In this document: positions 9,520 through 18,254 of the stretch, piece by piece | Position numbering within the stretch: the first letter of the stretch is position 1 | Layout: each line of letters starts with the position of its first letter | NCBI GenBank assembly: GCA_016709675.1 | Contig: JADJMH010000001.1 | Coordinates: 496,001 to 560,000 of the forward strand | Direction: 5' to 3' | DNA length: 64,000 nucleotides | Origin: Candidatus Accumulibacter proximus | Lineage (GTDB): Bacteria; Pseudomonadota; Gammaproteobacteria; Burkholderiales; Rhodocyclaceae | Made by a program: the position numbers and the translations under genes | Notes under the pieces: model-generated | Told to the model about the DNA's origin: nothing | The model's input: only the letters and a program-made list of their open reading frames with translations | Databases searched by the model: none

Positions 9520-10478
9520 TGAAAAAAGCCCTCCCCTTCGCGCCCTTGATTCGCCCTGCTCCATGCCAGCACATCCCCGCGCAGCCAGACCCGCAGATAA
9601 ACAGCTGGGAGGTAGCGCGCCTGCTCGAACAATACCCGGCGAGTTGCCGACTTCGCCAGCGCGCCGGATTCACCGTGTGAGTCAAAAGCGGAGAAGAAAA
9701 ACTTCGCACCCGCCTGTTCGGGTACGTCCCGCAGATAAGCGAGATGAGGACTGATAGCGGGCAAGTTCGGATCGAGGAACCAGCTCGCGCTGGTCACCCC
9801 TCTGACGCGGGGGTTAGCAGCCAGCAAATCCGCGAGGCGGTGATACGAGTCGCGCCAGCCCTCTGGGTTGAAGTCGTGAAGGGCGGCGGGTGAGCATGCA
9901 GACAAAAGAACGGTCTGAAGCCGCCAGCTCCGGACAAGCATCAACCAAGCTGCCGACACAGCGCTGCTCATACCAGTGGCAAACAACGGGCGGCGCGGCA
10001 CAGTCGCGTCCGGCTCGACGAACTCGGCGCCGATCGGGATGAATCGGTGGGTCAGCAGAGCAAAATCCTTGGCAAAGGGGTCAACATCGAAGTCGTAGAA
10101 GGAAGCATCGCAACACCCGAGCTGAGCACGAATCCGCACGAGCTCCCGCGGGTATAGCCCCTTGACCGAATCAGGCAGGGTTACGCGGGAGTCGTCGAGG
10201 CTGAAGCGATCGAGCAGGATTGCCGTCAGGTAACGAAGGTACTGCGCCGCCGTCAGCGCATTCCGAGCGCGCAGGCGCCGATGCGCATCCAGCAACGGCA
10301 GGCTGACGCTCTTGTACGGCGCAGGCTGAGCATTCGAATCCCCAAGCTTCACGAAATCGTCGGGATTCATCTCTCCGAGCACCAGCGGATCCGTACGGCT
10401 GATCTCCGAGCGAATGTCAGCGCAGGTCATGGCTCGGCACCGACTGGCTGCAACAACAAGCTTCGCCCCGCCCTTCAC
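9516..10478 (-). CDS. Conserved protein of unknown function in EPS loci
   Basis: About 320 residues without an obvious signal peptide or transmembrane helix. I do not recognise a named domain. The best start is GTG at 10478, preceded by GAGG five bases upstream; an ATG at 10430 has no good ribosome site. Notable segments are LLDAHRRLRARNAL and YPRELVRIRAQL near the N-terminus. A central part reads DFDVDPFAKDFALLTHRFIP. The C-terminal region reads SASWFLDPNLPAISPHLAYLRD, then TRRVLFEQARYLP and LRVWLRGDVLAWS. The alternation of WFLDP and RRxLFEQxRYLP suggests an enzyme-like fold rather than low-complexity sequence. The stop overlaps the deacetylase start and the GTG overlaps an upstream stop, so it is translated within the chain of EPS genes. 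Role in EPS decoration is inference from position only. Confidence 0.5.
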   Translation of the reverse strand: MKGGAKLVVAASRCRAMTCADIRSEISRTDPLVLGEMNPDDFVKLGDSNAQPAPYKSVSLPLLDAHRRLRARNALTAAQYLRYLTAILLDRFSLDDSRVTLPDSVKGLYPRELVRIRAQLGCCDASFYDFDVDPFAKDFALLTHRFIPIGAEFVEPDATVPRRPLFATGMSSAVSAAWLMLVRSWRLQTVLLSACSPAALHDFNPEGWRDSYHRLADLLAANPRVRGVTSASWFLDPNLPAISPHLAYLRDVPEQAGAKFFFSAFDSHGESGALAKSATRRVLFEQARYLPAVYLRVWLRGDVLAWSRANQGREGEGFFQ

Positions 10479-10911
10479 CCGCCCCTCAGAACATCGTCAA
10501 GCTTCGGCCCGAGCGATGAGGTACGCGCGAAGACAAGTCCAATCGGCGCGCTGGTCGATATTACAACGCAGAAATCAAACCAAGTGCGGGTCGCTATGTA
10601 GACCGCCGAGTTTTCCAGTCGGAGGCGCATACTATGAGATTCGCTCCTTGTTGTCACCATGCTGTTGAGAAGAGGATAGAGTGGCGGGGACTCTCCGCCA
10701 GATCGGGTGACAATCGGAAAAATTGGCTAGACACCCTAGGAGAACCAAGAATGCGACGCGGTACTGACGATTGGGCAGTGTATCAGAGGCCCCCAAATCT
10801 GTACGGAGCCCGCGGTCAAGAGCAACATCCAATTGTCGTTTGGTCGCCAGCAGTGACAACAACCGTCGCGAAGCCTTGGCACGAAACGTGAGCGTTCGAC
10901 TGGCAAGTTCA
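10479..10911 (-). other. Unassigned stretch with stop/start-overlapping small ORFs
   Basis: 433 bases between pyruvyl transferase and the unknown protein. On the minus strand an ATG at 10912 overlaps the pyruvyl-transferase stop (TAATG) and opens about 85 codons (MNLPVERSRFVPRLRDG...). Its TGA overlaps a second ATG (ATGGTGA) near 10660, which opens 61 codons ending at TGA within the GTGA start of the next gene. The overlaps look like a translated chain, perhaps one broken gene of about 145 codons. I recognise no family, and the protein sequence is not convincing. Confidence 0.3.
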
Positions 10912-11803
10912 TTAGTGGTGCAGTTGCTTTAGCAGTTGCTCGAGCCGCTCGGTATGCCGCAGCAACGTGGCCTCGTTGCTAAGCATTGGCGGCCGCTGCG
11001 CGGCCTTTAGCATCTGCTCCGTAGCGCGATCGATGTCAGCGGCGGACGAGTCCGGGGACAGTGGTAACGACCAGCGGTCTGACCACAACTGACTACTCCT
11101 GAGAACCTGCTTGACAGTGTTCTTCCAGCGTGTCCTTGGATCTAGGCGTGAGCTTTGGTCACAGAGCGCCTGGACGCGGCTCGGCTCATAACGGAACCCC
11201 ACAGTCGAGAGCCAGTCCTGCCACTTGAAAGCCAGCACATTTTCACTACAAGCCACGGGAATCCAAGGGATACGCAAGGCATCTGCCACTATGGCACCGT
11301 GCATTGCCTCGCACAGCACGGTTTCGCAGTCCTCCATGGCCGCCAGAACGGTATCCACGTCACCGTGACAGCTAATGCAGAGAATACCTAAGCGCGCGCA
11401 CACCTGCTCCCAGTCGAATTGATCAATCGTCTCTCCGGTTGGTATGAACCCAAAGCGATGGCCAGGGCGGCGCGTACGCGGCGGTCGTACCGTACGAACA
11501 AGAACTGCGGGGTCGGTGATAGCCCGGTCGAGCGGCAAGCCGAGTTCTCTTGCGCTATCAGGGCCGCGTACAGCGTGAAAGACGAACGTCTCATCGACGT
11601 GTGGTCGCCGCCCGTAACCACACCCGCTACCGAAAATGTGCTTGCGTGGTCTCTTGGGAAGCCGATGATTGATCAGCGTACCGATTCCAACGAAGATCTC
11701 TTCAGGATTGTCATCGAACAAGGTAGCCTGGCTGCGGCCATAGCCACGGGTTAAGGTCATCGCCAAAGTTACGCTTGGGATCCTTAAAATAGTAGAGTTG
11801 CAT
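10912..11803 (-). CDS. Polysaccharide pyruvyl transferase, one frameshift
   Basis: The start is ATG at 11801-11803, giving MQLYYFKDPKRNFGDDLNPW, the family's N-terminal NFGDDLNP signature. Next come EEIFVGIGTLINHRLP, IFGSGCGYG, FHAVRGPDSARELGL, a CISCHGDVDTVL segment, and CEAMHGAIVADALRIPWIPV, which is the conserved EAMHGAI active-site region. The frame changes near 11730, just after WLWPQ. The enzyme would move pyruvate from phosphoenolpyruvate onto a sugar of the repeat unit as a ketal, adding negative charge to the EPS. It acts in the cytoplasm on lipid-linked sugar. The C-terminal 30 residues are a short helical tail ending LKQLHH. Family is firm; acceptor sugar unknown. Confidence 0.85.
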
Positions 11804-11836
11804 CTCGATATCGCCTTAGCGGTAATGGTTGGTGGC

Positions 11837-13326
11837 TCAGGAATCTTGCAGCGTCTGCTGGCTTCGGGTTCTTAGCAGTTCAAGCAACTGTGCCTCAGGG
11901 CCCGGGGGGCGGCCGGCCAGTTGCCAGGACAGGAACACCATGGTGAAACTGACCAACGCCGATGGAACAGCCAATGCGAGGTGTAGGCTGCAGCCAAAGT
12001 ATCATCCGTGTTGGGCCATGCCTGCTGCAACAACATGAGGGTGACGGGCCACTGAAAGAGCCCCCAGTAGAGGTCGCCAGGTCACTGCTACTCTCTGCCG
12101 CCAGCCGAGTTGCAGCAGACGCTCTATCAGCAGCATTCCCAAGGGGAGGGCCACAAGCAGCGCGCCCAGCACAGCCCAAGCCATTCCGGCAGCCCCAGAA
12201 CCTGTGTACGCAGACAACCCCAACAGCCCGCATAACACTAGAGCCTCGGTGCCCCTGACCAGCACGCCCCATTTCGGCACACCTAGCACATTGAAAATAG
12301 ACATGTTGGTCGCCTGAAAAACCGATATTGCACCATAAAGCCCAGTACCTGTACCAAGGGATGGCAGCGAACCACTTAGCCCCCAATAGCACGCGGACGA
12401 TAGGTTCGGCAAGTAAGATGATCGACAGCCCGGCTGGTAGGCTAAAGCATTAGTACCGTACCTTGCACAAGCAGGAAGCTGCGTGCAAGCTCCGCTCTGT
12501 CATGAGCCACTGCTGCGTAACCAGGGAAAACGGCGCGCATGATGGGAAAGATCAACTCGCTGGTGGGCAACGTGGCGATCTCACGCGAAACACGAAAGAT
12601 CCCAAGCACCTGTGCAGTGAGGTAGCGGCCAATCAGGAAATCTGGAACGCGCTGGATGACAAAATCAATAATGCTCCCTAGCAAGATCCAACGCGAAAAA
12701 CGCAGCAGCGAACGCAACTGCGATAGATCCCAGCGTGGTCGGTAGGGATGAAGCATATAACTCCAAGGCCGTCCCGACAATGCGTGACGTGACAATGCCG
12801 GCCAGCAGTGCCCAAAAGCTGCGCAGATAGTAGGCCAGCATGACCGTTACGACAAAGGCCACGAGCCTTTTCGTAAACATCAACTGGAAATCGCGGACGA
12901 AATTGAATTCTTTTCGGAAGTTGACGATGCCAATGTTGTCGAAACCTTGGACAAGACCTACGGCCCCAAGTATCAGGGCACAGGGATCAGGCGGGCCTCT
13001 TTGAAGAAGTCTGCCGCCGGCCATGCCAGCGCCGTCAGCATCAGAGCAGTCGCAACGCCATAGCAAACCGAAAGCGTCCAGGCGCTATCGTACTGGCTAC
13101 GAGTCGCGTTGCTGTCGCGGATCAGCGCCAAATCGAAACCAAACTGCCCCCCCATCTCGACGAAAGCGAACACAGACATCGCCATCGCCATCACGCCGAA
13201 ATCTTCAGGCACCAGCAGGCGCGCAAGAATGATCGTGGACACCAAACCAATCGCGCGATCACTTAGGCGCATTGCCATCATCCACGCGGCACCGACCGCA
13301 ACTTTTCGACCGATCACCTGCATCAT
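11837..13326 (-). pseudogene. Wzx-type polysaccharide flippase, broken by about five frame changes
   Basis: The start is ATG 13324-13326 (MMQVIGRKVAVGAAWMMAMRL), overlapping an upstream stop as TGATG. Readable pieces in order are RLSDRAIGLVSTIILARLLV-PEDFGVMAMAM, then DNIGIVNFRKEFNFVRDFQ, then LLRFSRWILLGSIIDFVIQR, then RYLTAQVLGIFRVSREIATL, then SIFNVLGVPKWGVLVRG. The ending LEQLLRTR-like reads PEAQLLELLRTRSQQTLQDS, with its stop at 11837-11839. These are the N- and C-terminal halves of an oligosaccharide flippase with about 12-14 helices, which would move lipid-linked repeat units across the inner membrane. The frame changes fall near 12995, 12765, 12440, 12360 and 12050. If all are real the gene is dead. 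If they are base-calling errors it is intact at about 490 residues. It is the only flippase in the window, so function may be expected. Confidence 0.7.
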
Positions 13327-13561
13327 CAACCCCGACCCGCGCGCCGAAGCACGTCGTTAATAATGAGAGTCATACGGTTGAGTGGCGCAAGAGCGCCGAG
13401 TCCAGATCGCATCAAATTCATGTCTGCCTTTCAAACCATCGTATTGCTCTGGCGTGCCAAGCATGCCAAAAACGCAAATCCTGAGCGAGAACTCCGGAAA
13501 ATTGATTCACTGCTAGCAAACGTCTAATAATTCCTCGGACTAGGTTTGTCGTTTTCGGCAT
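13326..13561 (-). other. Two overlapping small ORFs between FkbM and flippase
   Basis: The first ORF (ATG 13561, 47 codons, MPKTTNLVRGIIRRLLAVNQ...) has a GGGAG just upstream. It ends in TGA at 13418-13420, overlapping the ATG of the second ORF (31 codons, MNLMRSGLGALAPL...). The second ORF's TGA at 13326-13328 overlaps the flippase start. The start/stop coupling suggests translation, or that both are pieces of one gene split by an indel. No family recognised. The remaining bases to 13630 contain nothing I can support. Confidence 0.3.
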
Positions 13562-13630
13562 GAACTCCCTATTTCCGCCCGAAAGAACTCCGTCGAGGAA
13601 GGCAAAAAACCCGCCGCCTCAAGTCCAAGG

Positions 13631-14410
13631 TCAGAATTTAGTCATCACATCGCCAATTAGGGTTGAACTCTTGTTGACAAATAGAATGTCCACCTGAACG
13701 AGGACTCCATCACCGCGCCGCGAGATGTCAAAAATATCGTAGGCACGAAAGCCGTGCCCATCCATCCATCCTACTACCTCAGCCAACAACGGACTGCCTT
13801 GGTTATACGGCCAAAGGCTCACCTCCATCAGCACGAACTGGCAAGTCAACAGGGCGGACGCTGCGCCCTTGAGGACTTCCAGCTCGTAACCTTGCACATC
13901 GAGCTTGATAAGGTCCGGTGGAGGCATTCGGTGTTGGCGGATCAAATCGTCCAGGGTCACTACCGGCAACGTCACGACATGTCTAGGGACGTTCGAGTTC
14001 TCCGCAAGCACTGACGACCCCGTCCCTCCTAAGCCATCGTCGAGCACCACAAACGCGGCATCTTTCAAGCCCGGCGGACCGAGTAATGAGCTGGCAACCA
14101 CAACGCCCCGTCTTGCTTGCAAACGCAGTCAGGGCTTCTGCATGCCGTTGCTGTGGTTCAATCATCAAGACCCTTGCATCCGGAAAAACCCTCTCAACAA
14201 CCGCGTCCAATGGCCGACGCATGCACCGGCATCGATCACTGAATGCAACAAGACGCCACGCGCGCGAAGCGCTAACAACCCCGACAGCATGCTAGGCACT
14301 CCCAAAGCAGTGCAGCTGTGATACCACCCCTCATCAGTCGCCAAACGATGCGCTGTACGAAGCAGCACTCTCGAAACTCGGTCTCTCACCAACCGCAGGA
14401 ATTCGCTCAT
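13631..14410 (-). CDS. FkbM-family methyltransferase, frameshifted
   Basis: The start is ATG 14410 (MSEFLRLVRDRVSRVLL), with GGAG seven bases upstream. The SAM-binding region reads VIDAGACVGHWTRLLR (D-x-G-A-x-x-G) followed by VLMIEPQQRHAEAL. The C-terminal part has LPVVTLDDLIRQH and the FkbM hallmark DLIKLDVQGYELEVLKGA. Next come LMEVSLWPYNQGSPLLAEVVGWMDGHGF and YDIFDISRRGDGVLVQVDILF. The frame changes near 14180 and again near 14090. It likely O-methylates a sugar of the exopolysaccharide. The gene lies directly downstream of an ISAzo13-type element whose insertion may have separated it from its promoter. Family certain; target inferred. Confidence 0.8.
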
Positions 14411-14484
14411 GGACACACTCCTTCAATGGTCTTCGTCGGAACTTTTCTGGTCGTAAGTGAAGTCAAGGTGATTGCCACAAATAG

Positions 14485-15693
14485 TCATACCGTCGAGGCT
14501 GGGCGGATCAAGATGTCCCACTTGGGTAGGAACGGGTTTCGTTCCAGCCGGAACTCGACAGTTTGCAGAGCATCCTTGGCCACCGTGACTCCTTTCTCGT
14601 AGACCGTTCGCCTCAGTTCGACGACGGAATGAATGCCTTTCCAGGTCATGGTCTTGGCCCACTCCAGCATCGTTGGGGTATCGGTCAGTTTGGCGCCGTT
14701 CCAGTGCTTTTCCAGGATTCCCCAGCAACCCTCCACCGGATTGTATTTGCTGTGGATAGTAGAGGAGGCGGATGGACTTGCCGATGTGATGGGCTAACTC
14801 GACCATGCGTTTGAGAAATTGCGTGCGCCGGCCATTGCTCTCCGGCCCGTTGTCGGCCTTGATTTGGATGTGTGTGACGCGAGCACCCACCTCGGGGTTT
14901 CACGCTTCCACCAGGCGTAGAGACTGTCGATGATGAAATCGCTGGTCTTCGCCGAGCTCCCGACGGACAGATGAAGGGAGCCACTGTCTTCGTTGACGAC
15001 ACCAAACGGCGTGTTTTTTCTCGCACCGCATGTCGTGGTCGGCAGCCCGGTTGTCACCCCGGGTCATGCCACCGCGCGAGTAGTCGCCAATATTCACTGT
15101 CGCCTTGCAGTCCATGCTCAGGCGCATGACGACTTCGTCTTGGCAATCACGGTCACGTTCCCCGATATTGGCTGAAATAGCGTCGGTTTCAGGGACATTT
15201 TCTTGGCCTTGAGTACCGGACGCAACCGGTACCCGTTTCGGTTCAACACTTCCGACATGCCGCTTCGGGAAGGCAGTACCTCGTCGGCAAATCCCAGCGC
15301 TCGCAACTGCTTGATGGCTTCCTCGGCCGTCAAGCGAGTGAACGAGAAGGTCGTGTGAAAAGTCGACTCCTGTTGGGCATGACTCTCCGCCAGTTTCCAC
15401 AGTACGTCCGCCACCTCCGGGTACTTCTCGCACAATGTCGCACCGCAAAACGCGTGGTGCCCCACACAAACGATGCCAGGGCGTTTCTCATGCAGACCAA
15501 GCCGCACGGCCTGCCGACTCCATCCGAAAAGGTCCTCTGCCCGCCGCGCGCTGCCACTACAGTGCTTCAACGCCATCTCCGCCTGGAATGCCCTACGCTC
15601 CGACCCCGTCATCCTGCTCGATGCAAGCCGGATACCTTCAAGACGACTGGCTTCCAGAGAAACTTTCTCTTCAGTTACCGTGGCGACCCTCAT
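14485..15693 (-). pseudogene. ISAzo13-family transposase, decayed
   Basis: N-terminal part MRVATVTEEKVSLEASRLEG through LTAEEAIKQLRALGFADEVL and NRNGYRLRPVLKAK is in one frame. NIGDYSRGGMTRGDNRAADHDM is in a second frame. GVVNEDSGSLHLSVGSSAKTSDFIIDSLYAWW is in a third. Further on are IKADNGPESNGRRTQFLKRM and WGILEKHWNGAKLTDT, then WKGIH, ending ERNPFLPKWDILIRP. The motif order is that of ISAzo13-type DDE transposases of about 400 residues. At least four frame changes make it inactive as read. I could not define terminal repeats or a target duplication, so the element boundaries (about 14420-15740) are unknown. Confidence 0.75.
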
Positions 15694-15743
15694 CAGGGGC
15701 TCCTACAATCTGAGAACTGACTCGGAATAGCGCACACAACGAA

Positions 15744-15777
15744 TTGGAGAATATGGGATATCACCCAAATTCTCCAA
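15744..15777 (-). terminator. Strong hairpin just after the DNRLRE gene
   Basis: TTGGAGAAT (15744-15752) pairs with ATTCTCCAA (15769-15777). An inner TGGG/CCCA pair (15754-15757 with 15764-15767) extends it to 13 bp with one mismatch and a 6-base loop. It starts about 4 bases after the DNRLRE gene's true stop on the minus strand. There is no long U-run, so it may act as a 3' stabiliser or factor-assisted terminator. Confidence 0.5.
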
Positions 15778-15781
15778 GTTG

Positions 15782-16959
15782 TCAGGGTGAGGTATAGCCG
15801 ATCGTGAGTTTTGGCCTGAGGAGGGGATCGGTGGAGAATTCCCTCGTGTAAAACCGTTTTTAGGTTGTTGTTTCCAGTTACCGGGACAAGTCGCCAGCCA
15901 TAATTTGGCTGGCCTGTTGCCATTTGCTGGACGCTGGCGGTGACATCAATCTCCAGCCATCCAGGGCTTGATCCAATACTGGCCTCCCCATCGGCCGTGC
16001 TGAAGTAGTCGCTCGTCGGGTTGTTTCCCCCAGGGGAGCTCCATGCAACACCGGTCAGGCGCTGCTCCCATGTTGCCTCTGCTTCATCCCAATCAACCAG
16101 CATACGATGGGCGCGGTAAGTATGATCGTACGAAGAAAGCTTATACATGCTCAACCTTGCAAATTGAATAGTAGCCCCATCGGGCACGGGACCACCATCG
16201 GATTCGAAGATCGAAAACCGAATCAACTTCGTATAGCGAAAGGAATCAGACAACAATTGGGTCCGGAAACCAAAGTTTATTGTTGAATGATTGGTGGAAA
16301 GATACGTGTCACTCGTTCCTGTGTAGCCGTTAATCCCATCCTGCAGGTTCAGCGTGCCTCCTGGAAGCGTATTGATAACGGACACGAAAACTGGCATCGA
16401 ACTTGCACTCGCACCCAAGTTATCATGAGCAACCGCCGTGAACCTATAGGGACCCACGAGGCTAGCTGACCAAGGAATAGTGTAAGGTGATGTAGGTGAG
16501 AGAGACTCACCGATCTTGTCGTTTCCCGCGAAGAACTCAACCTTGGAGACCGATCCGTCGATATCCCCTGCAACAGCACTAATGCTGATGAACGCGCCCA
16601 ACTGAATGCTTGCTCCCTCGACCGGGTGAGAAAGGCTAACGGTGGGCGGCTCGTTGACTGTAGAAACCGTTATGGTAACGGGGAAGATACCGTCACAGCC
16701 CGCGATTGTCGGTGGATCTCGCTGTCAGGGTGTAGCTACCAACGGGCGGCTTGGCCCAGGTGAACTGGTAAGGTTCGGCCGAGTTCTCTCCTAGCTTATT
16801 CGAACCTTCCATGAACTCCACCTTTGTTACCGCTCCATCGAAATCTGAGGCATTGGCCGTCAACATGACATCACCGCCGAACGCGATGGTCGCACCATTG
16901 ACGGGCGCTGTCAGACTCACGGCCGGCAATTGGTTAGCGCCGGTGGCGGGCTTAGATAC
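15782..16959 (-). pseudogene. C-terminal half of a secreted Ig-like / DNRLRE protein, cut off by an insertion sequence
   Basis: Reading from the IS junction it begins SAEALVSKPATGANQLPAVS. Two bacterial Ig-like repeats follow (LTAPVNGATIAFGGDVMLTA with TKVEFMEGSNKLGE, then LSHPVEGASIQLG with SKVEFFAGNDKIGES). Next is a DNRLRE module (DGINGYTGTSDTYLST, then WDEAEATWEQRLTGVAW, WLEIDVTASVQQMATGQ and GWRLVPV). The frame changes near 16712 between the Ig repeats and near 15853 in the last strand. After that the ending becomes EFSTDPLLRPKLTIGYTSP with TGA at 15782-15784, the usual DNRLRE ending. The part lacks its own start and signal peptide. Together with 18245-19649 it would be one extracellular protein, probably about 860 residues, that binds or shapes the EPS matrix. 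Confidence 0.75.
16950..16959. repeat. Target-site duplication, left copy (ISAs1-type element)
   Basis: GCTTAGATAC directly abuts the left inverted repeat. The right copy, GCTTGTATAC (18245-18254), differs at two of ten positions. A 8-10 bp duplication is normal for the ISAs1 family. Confidence 0.7.
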
Positions 16960-18244
16960 CAGGGCCTCGGCACTCGGTTGTCATAGTCGGATGAGGCCCA
17001 TGATCTTGACTCGGAAGTCGTCATCCCAGGCGGCTGCCTTGCGCTTCAGGCGCAAGCTGGTTTTCTTTTGGTCGGTGGTATCCAGCCGAATCAGATTGAG
17101 GACGATCTTCTTCAAGAGGGAAAGATTCTGTGGGGCGTTGTCTTTACGTACGGTGCTGGCATCCTCGCCGAAGCTGACGTCGAGGACCCAGTGAAGTCGA
17201 TTCTCCACGGCCCAATGGCCTCGCACGGCGACGGCAAGTTGTTCGGCGGTCAACTCGCGAGAGCTGATGTAATAGCGCCGCTCGAAGTTCGATTCATCGT
17301 CGCCGACCTTGCGCAGGGAGTCGACCAGACCGATCGTCTTGCACTTGGGCCAATCGGCCACGTCAACGGTCCCTTCTGCGGGAAGTACCGAGGCGATTTG
17401 GCCGACAATCCGACCACGAGACTTGTGGGCTTGGCGGTGGCGGTCGACTACGGGCGATTGAGATTGGTCAATGAAATCAGTCTGGATCGCTTCCAGCAGC
17501 GCCGGTTGATTGCCTTTGACCGCGAGCAGGTAGTCAGCGCCCTGGTCGGTGATCTGACGGGCGATATTCCTCTGGCACCCCATGGCGTCAATGGTGACGA
17601 GCAAGCCCTTGATCTGCAGTGCCTGGAGCAGTTCCGGGATGGCGGTAATCTCATTACTCTTGGCGGCGACCTTTTCCCTGGCCGAGAACGACGCCCAGTT
17701 CCGTAGCGAAGGCACTGACCATGTGAATGGCGGTCTCACCGCCGCTGCCCGACCCACGCACGGTCTTGCCATCGACCGCAATGCCGCCATTGAGGGCTCC
17801 GACCACCTCAGCTACCCAGCGGCGAAATGCCACCTCGAATTGCTTCGGGTCCAGCGCTCGGAAGATCCTCAGAAACGTCTTCTCGGACGGGACGCCATTC
17901 TTGAGCGGCAGGAACTGACGCAGCCAATCCTCCTTCTTGTGCGCCCAATAGGCGATGTCTTCCACGGTGTCACAATCGGAGAGCACAGCGGCCATGGCAA
18001 TCACCAGAATCTCCACAAAATCATGCAGCGTCCCATTGCTGGGTTTGCGTGGGTCGTCTACTTCCCTCAAGCAACACATCAGGCTGGCTCCTTTCGTTAC
18101 ACTCATTTCGGTCGCCCAAAAGACGAGAGTAGACCTGATTCCAGAGGGGTTTACAAGCTCCTGTCATAAGCCTATGAATGTTAACGATTTTCCACTTGCC
18201 GTGTATGACGAAGAAAACTATGCTATCCGAGTGCCGAGACCCTG
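16960..18244 (-). mobile_element. Complete ISAs1-family insertion sequence (1285 bp)
   Basis: The ends are 27-bp imperfect inverted repeats, 16960-16986 and 18218-18244, matching at 23 of 27 positions. Both start with the family-typical CAGGG: 5'-CAGGG(C/T)CTCGGCACTCGG. The single transposase gene runs on the minus strand and its stop lies within the left repeat. A 10-bp imperfect target duplication flanks it. Length and structure agree with ISAs1 elements of about 1.2-1.3 kb. It has split a beta-propeller/Ig/DNRLRE gene. Confidence 0.9.
16981..18106 (-). CDS. ISAs1-family transposase, one frameshift
   Basis: The start is ATG 18106 (MSVTKGASLMCCLREVDDPR). The N-terminal domain has DFVEILVIAMAAVLSDCDTVEDI and GVPSEKTFLRIFRALDP. 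The catalytic core begins GGIAVDGKTVRGSG (first Asp) and continues through LLVTIDAMGCQRNIA (second Asp), ADYLLAVKGNQPALLE, then VRGHWAVENRLHWVLDVSFGED (Glu). It ends FRVKIMGLIRL at TGA 16981-16983. The frame switches once near 17680, at a run of T/C, and the combined protein is about 375 residues, the normal family length. If the frameshift is an artefact the element could be mobile. It is placed inside a host gene but read in the same direction. Confidence 0.9.
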
Positions 18245-18254
18245 GCTTGTATAC
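18245..18254. repeat. Target-site duplication, right copy (ISAs1-type element)
   Basis: GCTTGTATAC follows the right inverted repeat and matches the left copy at 16950-16959 in eight of ten bases. Confidence 0.7.

Noticed and set aside
10870..10890. TGGCACG-containing sequence resembling a sigma-54 -24 box
   Set aside because: No GC at -12 at the required distance.
14420..15740. Terminal repeats for the ISAzo13-type element
   Set aside because: No convincing pair of inverted ends or duplication was found on either side.
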